From Sorghum bicolor (lineage: Eukaryota; Streptophyta; Magnoliopsida; Poales; Poaceae), in the NCBI RefSeq assembly GCF_000003195.3, contig NC_012877.2:11697106-11761105 (forward strand): a stretch of 64,000 nt of DNA, in the 5' to 3' direction. The notes below the pieces were generated by a model that saw only the letters and a list, made by a program, of their open reading frames with translations, did no database searches and was not told the origin of the DNA. Each line of letters begins with the position of its first letter. The stretch's first letter is position 1. The translations under genes and the position numbers were made by a program. Below, one piece after another: positions 44,651 through 55,896 of the stretch.

Positions 44651-46121
44651 ACCTCGCCTGATTAGATGGATCTTATTACTCCAAGAATTTGACTTAGAAA
44701 TAAAAGATAAAAAGGGAGTAGAAAATTCTGTTGCTGATCACTTGTCTAGAATGTATTTTAAGAGTCCACAGGAAACCCCCATCAATGATTCACTCCGGGA
44801 CGACATGCTCTACGGGATTAACAGGTCTGACCCCTGGTATGCAGATATTGTTAATTTTATGGTTTCAGAGTATGTACCACCAAGAGCAAACAAGAAGAAA
44901 CTTATTCAAGAAAGTCGTTCACATATATGGGATGAGCCATACCTCTTCCGAGTATGCTCTGATGGCTTACTCAGGAGATGTGTGACCACTGAGGAAGGAT
45001 GGAAGATCATCGACAGATGTCATTCATCACCATATGGACGTCACTATGGAGCATTCCGTACACATTCAAAGATCTGGCAGTGTGGATTCTACTGGCCTAC
45101 AATGTATGAAGACACGAAGCAATATATCAGAAGATGTGGGCCATGTCAAAGACACGGAAACATAAATACAAGGGATGCAATGCCACTCACCAACAACCTT
45201 CAGATTGAGCTCTTTGATGTCTGGGAAATAGACTACATGGGTCCATTTCCTCCATCAAAGAAGTCTGAGTACATCTTGGTGGCAGTTGACTATGTCTCTA
45301 AGTGGGTAGAAGCATTACCCTGCAAGCATGCCGACAACGTCAGTTCAAAGAGGATGTTTGAAGAAATTATATTTCGAAGATTTGGAGTCCCCAGAGTAGT
45401 GATAAGTGATGGAGGAGCACACTTCATCGACAAATGCTTCAAGCAATATCTATCATAACATGGAATCTGTCACAACGTCGCTACCCCCTATCATCCTCAG
45501 ACAAGTGGCCAAGCAGAGACTTCCAACAAACAAATCAAGAATATTCTTCAGAAGACAGTAAATGAAATGGGAACGGCGTGGAAAGACAAGTTACTCGATG
45601 CACTCTGGGCATACTGGACAGCATACAAGACCCCAATTGGAATGTCTCCATACCAATTGGTGTACGGGAAAACTTGCCATCTACCAGTTGAACTAGAGTT
45701 CAAAGCACACTGGGCCATAAAGAGATGGAATATGGACCTAGATGTTGCTGGAGATTATAGAAGAATGCAACTATCGGAATTGGAAGAATGGCGAGAGAAG
45801 GCATATCACAACTCAAAGATTTACAAAGAAAGAGTCAAAAGGTGGCATGATAAGAGAATCAAGAAGAAGGAGTTCACACCCGGAGATATGGTATTACTTT
45901 TTAATTCCAGGGTGAAGCTTTTTGGGCATGGAAAACTCCAGAGCAAATGGGAAGGACCATTCAAGGTAATTAATTCATCATCCCACGGAGCTATCACACT
46001 TCAAAATGACGAAGGTACGTTATTCAAGGTAAATGGTCAACATCTTAAATTATTTTTAGAGCCCAATAAAGAATTAGAAGAAATAGACGTAGTCCACTTT
46101 TACCTTCCCATGGAGAATTAG
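44651..46121 (+). pseudogene. E3 integrase
   Basis: Remaining RNase H tail, then HHCC zinc region ([19 protein letters not shown] ... [10 protein letters not shown]). The core has Asp in WEIDYMGPF (~45225), Asp in ISDGGAHF (~45407) and Glu in SGQAETSN (~45515). The C-terminal region has [16 protein letters not shown] and KWEGPFKV, closing at 46121. A TAA at 45456-45458 splits the core between the second Asp and the Glu, so it is not functional as read. Confidence 0.87.
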
Positions 46122-46229
46122 AGCCCGACCTTTTTAATCTGATGTTTTTGGGTCATATATATATTTTTTAAATAATTTCGCATCTAGAAACGTGCTCGGG
46201 AAAGTGGACCCACAGAGGGGCCACAGAGA

Positions 46230-46391
46230 GGGCGGGCGCCCAGCTCCTGTTCCCCCTCGGTCCCGATTTTCTCTGTTATGGAAAATGCACTTATGGTAAC
46301 CTGAATAATCCCTCAGATGGAAAGTTTCGCACGCACATCGACGGGAGCAACCCGAACAACCCATAGAGGCACTTTTTGACCCCTATATAAA
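46230..46391 (+). promoter_or_regulatory. Internal promoter of E3 ORF3
   Basis: TATATAAA at 46384-46391 lies 87 bp before the first ATG of the duplicated leader. A single inverted copy of the LTR GC box, GGGCGGGCGCCC, lies at 46230-46241, ~140 bp upstream of TATA. The same box pair precedes the TATA box in the E1, E2, E3 and E7 LTRs. A separate ORF3 transcript is inferred. Confidence 0.5.
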
Positions 46392-46395
46392 CAGA

Positions 46396-46679
46396 CCCCT
46401 GACCTCAGTTTTCAAACACCAAGCCACCAAGCCTTCTCTCCTTCAATTAGAGCTTGATTAGTTCCTTGCTGCTCCAATGGCCGAGAAGTACCACGATGAT
46501 TGGGAAGTCGTCCCCTTCAACCTCAACATGGAGCCTGCCCCTGACCTCAGTTTTCAAACACCAAGCCACCAAGCCTTCTCTCCTTCAATTAGAGCTTGAT
46601 TAGTTCCTTGCTGCTCCAATGGCCGAGAAGTACCACGATTATTGGGAAGTCGTCCCCTTCAACCTCAACATGGAGCCTG
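46396..46679 (+). repeat. 142-bp tandem duplication over the ORF3 start
   Basis: Unit 1 (46396-46537) and unit 2 (46538-46679) are identical except for about one base (gatgattggg versus gattattggg). The duplication copies the leader, the start codon and the first ~20 codons. The first ATG (46478) now opens a ~43-codon frame that runs into the second leader copy and stops; the second ATG (46619) opens ORF3. Confidence 0.92.
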
Positions 46680-47248
46680 TGGAAGACCCCGATGCCCGTG
46701 CTCTCGTCCCGGCCAACACAGAGCGACAGCTAGAAGCCATGCCATTACGCCAACGCAGCACCGCCCAATCCTATCATGCTCAACCAGTTCTCACCACACC
46801 GCCACAACCCCTACTCCTCAAAGGATCATCATCCAAGACGAAGACCACTATCAAGGTGCCAACCGGCACAAGGATCCTTCCACCTATTCCCAATGAGAGG
46901 GTCGTTGGAGTCAAGACCAACCGGAGCGGCGAGATTAGCAGTATTCGCTACACTACGGAGGAAGAAAGGCCTTACTTTGAAGGGATTAGAGCAGCCAAAG
47001 TCCGTTTCATCCCTCCAAAGGCAGCCCCGAAGCACGCTCTCAATGCTTTTGAGACACCTCCCAAGCGTCGCAAGACTATAATGGATATTGATGAGGACGT
47101 TCGCAGAATAGATAGAGTTATCATAGACCTCCAGTCCTCGATTAATTCCCTCACTAGGCAGCTCTCTAACCACAACACCATTATACTAGGCCTTAGGCAG
47201 GATCTTGCCAGTGCCAACAAGAAGATCAAGGAATTCGAGCGCCGCTAA
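46619..47248 (+). CDS. E3 ORF3 (209 aa, function unknown, coiled-coil C-terminus)
   Basis: Starts MAEKYHDYWEVVPFNLN and ends NKKIKEFERR. The N-terminal half is Pro/Arg-rich without recognisable domain. Residues ~155-209 have heptad-like Ile/Leu spacing (VRRIDRVIIDLQSSINSLTR), consistent with a coiled coil. No signal peptide or transmembrane segment. It occupies the env position of Athila elements but is short and looks unrelated to the E5 ORF3. Its frame is intact although the pol upstream is broken. The start is fixed by the second copy of the duplicated leader. Confidence 0.55.
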   Translation: MAEKYHDYWEVVPFNLNMEPVEDPDARALVPANTERQLEAMPLRQRSTAQSYHAQPVLTTPPQPLLLKGSSSKTKTTIKVPTGTRILPPIPNERVVGVKTNRSGEISSIRYTTEEERPYFEGIRAAKVRFIPPKAAPKHALNAFETPPKRRKTIMDIDEDVRRIDRVIIDLQSSINSLTRQLSNHNTIILGLRQDLASANKKIKEFERR

Positions 47249-48553
47249 GTTATCTAGATTAGACCTTGAGGCAATGCATCTTAGTTATCTATCTTTAAAT
47301 TCGGTTTAGGTTTACTATTATCATCGGTTTATTATTATCAGTTTGCTATCAGTTTTCTACTAGTCTTTTGTAATAAATGCCTCAAGATTAATAAAGAGTA
47401 TTATTATTATTATGTCTTGTGTGTCTCTACTTTACTTTTGTGCAAGAAAGCAGAAAACAAGTATGGGGGAGATCCCTCGACATGCTAAACACACTCCGAC
47501 TACACCACTCCACGATTCAGGTACACACTCTGCACACTTTACTTTACACATACATATATTTTGGATTATGCAGAATATTGTTTCCGACATGATAAAATAA
47601 AAAGATTAAAATATTTCTAATCATGATTAATCTCAATCTATGATATTTCCTGAAAACTTGCAATTATTATAGAATCATTTTAAAACCCTATGTTACTTAA
47701 GTCAATATGGAATATGTGATGGTAGAGTATGAGTTTCTTATTCTTGATATCATTGTTACTTGGAGAATTTATTTCAAAATTCAAAATTCTAGCTACCATC
47801 CTCAGTGTTTTATATGCCTGATAAAACTGAAAATATTAATTATGATTATAAAAGTTATCTCCTCTATATTGAGTTTGTTCAAAATGAGTTAGACCCTTGT
47901 TGAGAGATTTATCATGCTCCTAAGATCAAGACATTTATTCAGAAAGATTCACTCTTCCGAAGTAATATTGCATTAGAGGCATGGGCTATGCAAAAATAGA
48001 GATATTTCGAGGAAATAAAAAGGAGCAAGTGCTCGACAACCTCGCAGAAAAAAATGGACAAGTGTCCGGCAGTAGAATTAGGGGTACCTCGGTATCCACT
48101 TAAAAAAAAGAAGAGAAAAAATGATAGCCCATGGTCCCTCTAATAAGCAATATGCCAGCAAGAGTTGACAAAGATTTTAATTTCCGAAGTCTTTGATCTA
48201 AGAGTATGACATTCCCCTCCTCGGATCCCGTTTTGATCAGGCAATAAATGCAGAGTAAGTATGCTTGAGAATTTTTGCAAATTAAAACAACCTCAGTGAG
48301 ATATATAAAAGATAATGAGTGATCTGAGAGAACCTATGAGGATAAAAAGGTATGCTAACTTTCGTTCAAAAATATACAAAAACTCCAAGTGACAGGATTG
48401 AGAAGAAAGGATCTTTACTCTTAACCATAAACATCCCTGACTATGGTACACAGTGGAATTTTTAACACCCTGCAATTATAAAGAGAATGCTTTAAATGTT
48501 TTACCCCAGATATTTTTCTTAACCATCCTTTTCTCGAGGACGAGTAAAAGCCT
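47249..48553 (+). other. E3 3' noncoding region with two conserved hairpins
   Basis: AT-rich, no gene. GAGCAAGTGCTC (48023-48034) and GGACAAGTGTCC (48056-48067) occur in the same flanking context as in E2 (gaggaaataaaaagg before, cagtagaattaggggta after). The spacing between them is 21 bp, against 43 bp in E1/E2. The third E1/E2 hairpin is not kept in the same form. Confidence 0.6.
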
Positions 48554-48568
48554 AAGTATGGGGGTATT
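48554..48568 (+). other. E3 polypurine tract
   Basis: aagtatgggggtatt directly upstream of the 3' LTR. Confidence 0.75.
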
Positions 48569-49803
48569 TGTTGACGGTTCTTAAGTATCAATTTTAAATA
48601 TTAAATAAACAAGGGAAAGGACCAATATGCAACCAACACCTAGAATTAGGGTTTGATCTGACAGAATTCCACGAGTTTTGTTGTTTATCTATTTCTACAG
48701 GGGGTTATCAGGAAATAAGGAAGAAAGGCCCACATGTCGGGATTACATAGAGATATCAACGCACCGCGCGATTTTCTACCATCTAGAAGACTCCAGAAGC
48801 CACGGGAAGAAGACGAAGGCCGAAAGGGGCCAGGCCCAGGGCGCCCGCCCTGGTGAATTGGGCGCCCGCCCCCTGCTGGATGTCAATCGGGACTCTCTTC
48901 GCACGGGATGTTCCACCGACCTATTGGATCCAGAATAACGTAGTACCACCTCACCTACCGACCCAAAAACGCATAGAGGAGGAGGACTATATAAGGAGAC
49001 CCCCCTGGCCCCTGGAGAAGACATGAAGAAATTATCATAGAGATTGAGGGGTGCCCTCGAAGGAAAACCTCTTCTCTAATTAATATTTCTTTTTAGGCTT
49101 ACCAACCAATGTAAAGTAGAAATAGATCTTCTAGTTTCTACTAGATTGAGAGAGATAGAGTGGAGGTGTAGATTGGAGGAAGCCCGGCCTGTCGGTGTCT
49201 ACTCCAAGCTTGTACCTGCGGGATCAAGTTCTCCTAACCCGAAGCTTGCTCCTAGGATTCTTCAGTATTTCGACTTCTAAATTCTAGTAAGTTCTTGTTT
49301 TATTGTTATTATGGTTTATGAGTTTACTTTAATCTCTTCACGTAGAGTTTAGAGTAATCATTGCTGGCGTAAACGTGGTGTTTAGGCTGGGGTACTCATA
49401 GATATTCCCTGACTAGCTGGACCGTGGTAGTAGTGAGGAACGTGACAATTCCGAGTTACCTTTGCAGACCATATCTCGTTAGCAGGAAGGATAGGGTTTA
49501 TAGGTGCGGGTTGAACATCCTTTGTGGTGTCTAGATTCCGTTAGCCTCCCCATTAGAAAAGTAGATCATCCTTACCAAGGTTAGAAGGAGACTACGGTTG
49601 CAGTCTTCTCTATTTATCACTCATATCGAAAGACATTCTTTGTGCCTAAAGGGTTAGTAGTAATAGACCGGTTAGTCAAATGCACTCTTTCTCCTAGTGG
49701 TAAAAAAATAAATACGATACTCTGGATAATTTCTCGGGTGAAGTGCTCACCGATATCCGTGCGCTTGCGGATCAATTCCTTATTGCGTTCCCAAATATCA
49801 ACA
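48569..49803 (+). repeat. E3 3' LTR
   Basis: 1235 bp, the same length as the 5' LTR with scattered substitutions. Both GC boxes are intact here (48839-48850 and 48860-48871). Followed by the target duplication atcgg. Confidence 0.93.
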
Positions 49804-49808
49804 ATCGG

Positions 49809-52113
49809 CAGTAGTAATCTGATGCTGAGGATCCACCGATGCACTCCTTTCAGCTGCCTCCGATGTCAAGACTTTGGCCTTTCCCTTAGCATCCAACATG
49901 TTTGTTGGAAAAAGATGTTGATCAATCTTCATCAGCTTCTGAGCTCTAGAGCTGTCGAATTTAACCCTTCCAGATTCTATAGCCGATTGCAACTGTTGTC
50001 TAAAAACTTTGCACTCGTTGGTGCTGTGAGAAGTTGCATTGTGCCATTTGCAGTACTTCATCCTCTTTAATTCTTCAGCCGATGGGATTACATGATTAGG
50101 TGACAATTTGATCTGACCCTCTTGAAGTAGAAAGTCAAATATCCTATGTGATGTCAAATGCGAACTTCTCTGACTCTTTATACCCAAAAGGACAAGACAT
50201 CGGTTTCTTATTCTTCACCCATTCTGCTAAGTCGATGACTGGTTCTTCATCAGAGTCTGAGCTTGCCGCTTCATCCACAAATGATACTTTTTTATTCCAT
50301 GCTCTCTTTGGCTCAAAAGGCTTGATATCTTGATCAGAAATTCTCTGCACCAAATGACTTAAGCTTTTGAACACCTGAGATGCATATTTGTCCCTGATGT
50401 GTGGCAACAAACCCTAGAAAGCCAGATCGGCTAGCTGCCGATCATCCAGAACCAGGCTATAGCATTTGTTCTTGACTTCCCGTATCCTCTGCACAAAACT
50501 CTCAACCGATTCATCATTGCGTTGCTTTAATTTGACCAAATCGGTGATCTTCTTCTCATGGACCTCAAAAAAGAAGTATTTGTGGAATTGTTTCTCCAGA
50601 TCGGCCCAAGTAATTACTGAGTTGGGAGGTAATGATATAAACCAAGTGAAAGCCAATCCAGATAATGATGACGAGAATAAGCGAACCCTTAACTTGTCCC
50701 TATTAGCAGCTTCTCCGCATTGGATGATGAACCTGTTGACATGCTCCATGGTCGACGTATCATCCTGCCCAGAAAACTTGGTAAAATCCGGCACTTTGTA
50801 CCGATTTGGAAGTAGGATCAAATCATATGCGGGAGGATACGGTGTCCGATAAGATTAAGTGTTGACTTTGGGTTTTATCCCAAATTGATCTCTCATCACT
50901 TCAGCAATCTTATCGGCCCAATAAGCATCGGCGTCTTGCCGATGAGGCGGTTGCGGATCCGGCACCTGTTGGTAGGCTTCCATGTGTCTGTGCGGTGCAC
51001 GATCTGCATGGAACATTGGGTTGATCAATTGGCGGAATCACCAATCTGCTGACCACCAAACTGTTGCCCGTCGATCTGCTGTCCGCTGACCTGCTGTCCG
51101 CCGATTTGCTGTCCAAGATTCATCGGCTGGTTGGGCAATCCTTGGTTCTGGAACCCGGGATAGATCTGGCCTTGTTGAAACCTGGTAGCCGAATGATTTT
51201 GTTGGTGCATTTGCGGAAAGACTTGCTGCCCAAGCCCTCCACTATTAGCGTTCATCGGCATAGGCCCTGCCGATGACTGGTAATTGGGTATCATCATTGA
51301 ATTGACATACCCTGGCTGAGTCATAAACCTCTGTTGCATCAGCATTGATTCTGCCGATGCGTTAGGCATCTGGAACGTTGGAGCTTGAGAATTCCCAGTG
51401 TAAGGCCTTGCAGTAGTGGTTGTAGTGTACTGGGGACTCTGATTCGTCGGCATATTTGGAGATGCCGATGCCATAGGAGCCTTGCCTCTCATATCAGCCG
51501 CCTGGGACGTACCAGGTGTCTTCAATGTGAACTCTGGGGGCATACCAAAACCCCACCAGTTTGGAGGAGGAACCTGTCCTGACATTGCCGATGCCAATAG
51601 ATCTGTAGTAAGCTTGATCGACTCATCTGATGTTGATGGATTGGTTGTCATCGGCGTAGATTGTGCATTAGTGACTCCTAACGTATTTGGAGGAACAGCA
51701 GTTTCTGTGCCCGCAGCGGCTGTAGCAGCCGATGGAGCTATGACCACTGGTGATCCTGGCTGATGATGAGAAGGGCCCACATAATTTGGTGGCAACTGTC
51801 CTTCCTTGAAAGTTCTAGCCACGGCATTGAAAACCGTATTGGATAGCACACCAGCTTGGTTGATCAAGGCACGGTTGATAGCACTATCGACCATGTCTTG
51901 GAGTTTACCTGGATTGGCTTCAAAAGTAACCTGCCGAGGCATCGGCAGTGCTTCCTTCTGGATTACTTCGCCGCTCCTGTTTATGCTGAAGGCCTTGAGA
52001 CATTGTTGCTTGTAATCCTCCATAGCCTTCGCAATAGCTTGCTTCTGCTCATCTTTGAGGCTAGCTTCTGTCACAGGGATGACGTTCTCCAAGTCAAACT
52101 CAGTAGTCGACAT
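49809..52113 (-). pseudogene. E4 gag
   Basis: Starts at the ATG at 52113 (MSTTEFDLENVIPVTEAS), just after the primer site. The N-terminal region is Gln/Pro/Met-rich with GGQQ-type repeats (51180-51030). A Gag domain lies at 50821-50414 (FTKFSGQDDTSTMEHVNRFI, ITWADLEKQFHKYF). The C-terminal part contains CKWHNATSHSTNECKVFRQQ (~50065-50005), a CX2-H-type motif common after Tat gag domains. The frame is broken near 51025, at a TAG near 50414 and by a shift near 50160. E3 interrupts it at 49804. Confidence 0.8.
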
Positions 52114-52134
52114 GTTGATCTTGATCTTGAATCT

Positions 52135-52152
52135 GTCCCACTGGGCGTGCCA
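52135..52152 (-). other. E4 primer-binding site
   Basis: On the minus strand TGGCACGCCCAGTGGGAC, starting 7 bases after the 5' LTR. The form is usual for Tat-type elements. I could not assign the tRNA with confidence. Confidence 0.6.
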
Positions 52153-52159
52153 AAAGATG

Positions 52160-52867
52160 TGTTGATGCAAAAGCTGATCTGCAAACACAAAGGGATAATA
52201 CCCGATTTAAACGTTAAGGCGTGTCAGCCGATTTGACCTTACTATCGGCAAAGGTGATAACTCGAATACTTTGGTCCCGACAACAGCGATGCGCCCGGAT
52301 GCCACGGCCAAGAGGTATTCATGCGGAACTTGAGAATACGCCGAGCTTAAGTCGACGAACTCCTAAGAACTCGTAATAAAAAGGAAAATATGACGAAGTC
52401 GTCGAGAAAGTAGATGCTGGAATATGAGTAAAAATGTGTGTTTGATTGATTGATAGATGTTTCGATTACAAGGCCCTAGGGTCTACATTTATACCCTGCT
52501 CAAAGAGCTACAACCAGACACGACTAGAATTCGAATTCTAAATTTAAACAGAATCCGTGTACAAAACAATTTAAATAACTAAGGAAGACATAAAACTATC
52601 CTGCCGTGACAAGCTGGGACACCACCACGGACCAATTGGCAACCTCCAAGTGTTCCTTCCACGTCATCGGCAGACTTCCCATCGGCAACGATCAATACTG
52701 GCCATCGGTATAAACACATCACCACCCATGGACTTAGCCACATTCAGCTGTCTCCTCATCGGCAACCACCCTTATCGGCAACTCTCCTGCAGACCAGTCA
52801 CTATTGCCCTTTCTTGTCGATCTACACTCTACCGATCCTGGGTACGTGTCCAGAAACGGTGTCAACA
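52160..52867 (-). repeat. E4 5' LTR
   Basis: 708 bp, ending next to gatgt (52868-52872). Carries 12 bp near 52400 (tcgtcgag...) that the 3' LTR lacks. Confidence 0.92.
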
Positions 52868-52872
52868 GATGT

Positions 52873-53776
52873 GTGTGAGTTCACTGCTTGGACGGTGCCC
52901 ATGTTGGGATTTGCAACTTGTCCGTCCATCCTTTGCAGCAGCAAGTCTATTTTTGTGGCAAGCACATCTGCCTCCTTCACAGATTGTGAGCCTTTTTGTA
53001 TTTTCCTTCCTTCTCCCAGCTTTGATTTGCCACAATCTTCTCGATGAGGGCAGTAGCTTCATTAATGGTGAGAGAAAGGAATGCACCTCTAGCTGTGGCA
53101 TCTACGTGCCCCTTTGACATAGCCATGAGGCCTTCGTAGAAGTTCTGGAGCACAAGCCAGTCTTCCATTCCATGATGAGGACAGGCCCGGATGTACTCCT
53201 GGAGCCTCTCCCTTGCTTCGGGTATGGACTCAAGTGAAGACTGCTGGAAGTTAGAGATCTTCCCCCTCAGAGTGCTAGTCCTGCTCATGGGGAAGAACTT
53301 GGCGAGGAATGCCGCGGAGCACTTTTCCCATGTGTCAACAACTTCCTTGTTCTGATAAAACCATTGTTTTGCTTTTCCAGCGAGGGAAAAGGGAAACAAA
53401 CGGAGCCTGATGCTGTTCTGCGCGACGTCCTTGATGACGACGGTGTTGCACAGCTCAAGGAAGTTCTGAAGGTGGGCGTTGGCATCTCGCTTGGCAGGCC
53501 ACAGAATTGGCTTGCCTGCACCATAGAGATGAGGCTAGTGCGGATCTCAAAGCTTCCATTCCCCATATTGACAGCAGGCCCAGTCGGCACGTTGGCAACA
53601 GCGGGAGTGGAGTAGTCACAGAGTGTCTTGGCCATAGCGATTGGTGCGGTTGGTGCTGGAACAGTTGATTCGCTTGCTAGTTGTGTAGCAGAAGAAGAGA
53701 CGGTACGAACCCTTCTCTTCCTTAGGAGTGTTTCTGGATCACTGTGGAAGTTTGCTGGCAAGTTGAAACCGCTCAT
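52873..53776 (-). pseudogene. E5 gag, N-terminal part
   Basis: ATG at 53776 (MSGFNLPANFHSDPETLLRK), close to the primer site. Gag block LRLFPFSLAGKAKQWFY with FLAKFFPMSRTSTLRGKI (~53400-53270), homologous in order to the E1/E2 Gag. Frame changes near 53500, and stops occur near 52977 before the E4 junction. The knuckle half lies at 22368-22788. Confidence 0.8.
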
Positions 53777-53895
53777 ACACTATCCTATTTTCATTCCAAT
53801 AAAAAGAGGAAGAAAACAGTAAAGTTATCCTGCTTAATCTATGGCTACCAATGCTTATTATGTAATCAATGTTTATGCCAGTATGATTTTTGCCT

Positions 53896-53913
53896 TCCGC
53901 GGCAATGGCGCCA
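53896..53913 (-). other. E5 primer-binding site (tRNA-Asp-like)
   Basis: On the minus strand TGGCGCCATTGCCGCGGA, 8 bases after the LTR. It has two mismatches to the tRNA-Asp complement seen perfectly in E2/E3. Confidence 0.75.
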
Positions 53914-53921
53914 GAAATGCT

Positions 53922-55670
53922 TGTTGGCATTTCTTAGCGTCATTACTAAAAATAGACCATAGATCCATCCTTAGCAATGACACCAGAAATGTCGGGTGTT
54001 GGAATACCGTAACTATCGCTACATCAGAGAGCTAACCCAAGGCAACTCGAGGGCGCCGGCCTTAGCAGTGTAGTCTGGTAACAATAATTAGGAATACCAG
54101 ATTGGCCTTCCTAACCATCCTTACTTGCGATATGCAAAGCTGTGGCACTATGCTTGAAAGTGCACAAGGATTACAATCTTAAATAACGGTACTTAGGTAC
54201 GCCAATCGATAGTTCATGAATGAAGAAGTAATATAACTGCAAGTGGACAGAACTATCATTGTAGCATTTCAACCCGTGAGTACTCAAGGGTGTCGAATTT
54301 ATAATTCCCGTAGGAAGGCAAAGGGATCAAACATGGTGTAAACATGATTACTTATTGAATGCTTGGTAGACATAGAGTAAACAGGAGTAAACATGATATT
54401 CAAGATAGTGGACACACATTGGATCAACCTCAAGGATAAAATAGAAGAGAAATAATAATTAAATAATAAAGAAATAAATCTACTTGAGCAGGCATGGGTC
54501 ACATATAACTATGCATAGAACTGTTAGCAGATCATCTAATTAGCAATAAATAGAGTTAGAACTAAGCCTGAGATAAGGGGAGATCCCCGCAGCTGGATAC
54601 CCAGCCGATAGAGACTTTACAGAACTCCTATCGGAATACTTGATCGTGGGGGAATGCAAAGGATGATAGAGCTGTCACTACCCTGCCACCTACCCCTCTA
54701 CCCGAAAGATACCCGCACATCCACTAATTCCCGCATACCTGAACACCATATTCACGCAATTGGAAACAACTCCTAACCCCCACGGGCACCACCCCTTCGG
54801 AGTGACCGGCTAGGCTAAGAGCAACCATCACAGCACAGTGAACCATCATCTCATTCTTAATTCTAATCCTAATCATACTAATCTAATGAACAATGAAGAG
54901 CAATGATGAACATATCAAGAACATAGCATAAGAACTAAGAACTAGTTCTTATACTATGAACATGATAAGAACACAACCATACTCTAGTTCATATGCATAA
55001 TCATATAAAGATGAATAGAACTTGCTCATGGAAGAAGATTGAATATTATTCATACCAAGAAGATCCTTTCTTCCAAGGAGACAAGCTCTACTTCTAGCTC
55101 TGGCCTTGCTCTACTACTAATCTAGACTAAAGATACAAGTGAGAGGTGTGAGGTAAATTGACTCCAAATGATGTGTGTGTTGAAAAGGGGGGAGTGCCTC
55201 TCTTTTTATAGTGGAACTAGGATGGTTCGTCGCATCTAAATTTGGTAGTAGGTGAAACCGTCCTATGCATGGCGGCATGCAACCGCTTGAGAAAGATGGG
55301 CTCGGTTTGCCGCCTCCAGGGGTGCGGCCGCACCCTAGGTGGGTTCCCCTGGCCACCGTCTTCGCGCGGTCCGTTTGGCTCTGGGCCTGGATCTCTCCTG
55401 TGGTTACAATTAAGCCCAATTCTGCGTTGTTCGGGCCTTTCTCTATTTTCTTGGTTTGCGCATTTCTGAATACGTCTTTTGGTACTTTGCGCTTTTCTTC
55501 GTGGTATGGCACATTTTCACTTGTTGCACTATAATTCCTGCAAAATATAATCACTATGGTACAAGTGGAACTTGTTAGTAATAAAACGCATGTGTGTATA
55601 TAATATGATTGCTTCTTCTCCTTTTGGATCAAGTTGGCAGTTTATAATTGGTCTATAATGACTGCCAACA
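53922..55670 (-). repeat. E5 5' LTR
   Basis: 1749 bp, TGTTGGCAG...GCCAACA in element sense. TATAAAAAGA (55210-55201, minus) lies ~110 bp after the palindrome GGTGCGGCCGCACC (55334-55321). The U5 end contains a cattgctaagga/aatgacgctaag region resembling the 1-675 LTR end. Confidence 0.9.
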
Positions 55671-55896
55671 ATGATTATGCTACCATTATTATTTATCTAT
55701 ATTTATCTTGTGACCTCTGCCTATTATAAAGTAGATTATATGACTTGGGTAATATCATTTATTCATCCTATATAGTTTCTCATCAATATAATAGATATAG
55801 TTTAACACTTAGCCTTCCCAGTGGTATAAATATAAGTCGACGACCTGGATACTTCCCTAGGTAAAATGCTACAACGGTATAATTATCTGTCCGCTT

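Larger units (their letters stand above)
32175..49803 (+). mobile_element. E3: Athila-lineage element with gag, pol and ORF3
   Basis: LTRs of 1235 bp each (32175-33409 and 48569-49803), flanked by atcgg (32170-32174 and 49804-49808), inserted in the gag-protease region of E4. Without E2 it is about 9.4 kb: 5' LTR, tRNA-Asp primer site, gag-protease-like ORF, RT-RNase H, integrase, ORF3 with its own TATA box, noncoding DNA, purine tract, 3' LTR. E2 sits between the protease-like region and RT. RT sequence features (FMDDFSVYGK) and the ORF3 position identify Athila. pol has a frameshift and a stop, so this copy is inactive. Confidence 0.94.
22794..52867 (-). mobile_element. E4: Tat-lineage Ty3/gypsy element with antisense gene
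   Basis: LTRs at 22794-23489 and 52160-52867, flanked by the 5-bp duplication gatgt (22789-22793 and 52868-52872). Without nested E3 it is about 12.4 kb. Order in its own (minus) sense: 5' LTR, primer site, gag, protease, RT with a second RNase H domain, integrase, then a long 3' region that carries a spliced gene on the opposite strand, purine tract, 3' LTR. The RT motif YIDD and the extra RNase H after RT place it in the Tat lineage. All pol frames carry stops or shifts. It inserted into the gag of E5. Confidence 0.93.
17530..55670 (-). mobile_element. E5: Athila-like element (gag + ORF3), host of the E4/E3/E2 nest
   Basis: Minus-strand element. The 5' LTR (53922-55670) is full length at 1749 bp. 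The 3' LTR (17530-18724) retains only 1195 bp, equivalent to about 54474-55670. Order in its own sense: 5' LTR, tRNA-Asp-type primer site, gag (split by E4), a short gap, ORF3 (20299-21552), noncoding DNA, purine tract, 3' LTR. No protease, RT or integrase is visible between gag and ORF3, so it is non-autonomous. The right flank begins atgat, the presumed target duplication; the left partner is lost with the truncation. Confidence 0.85.
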
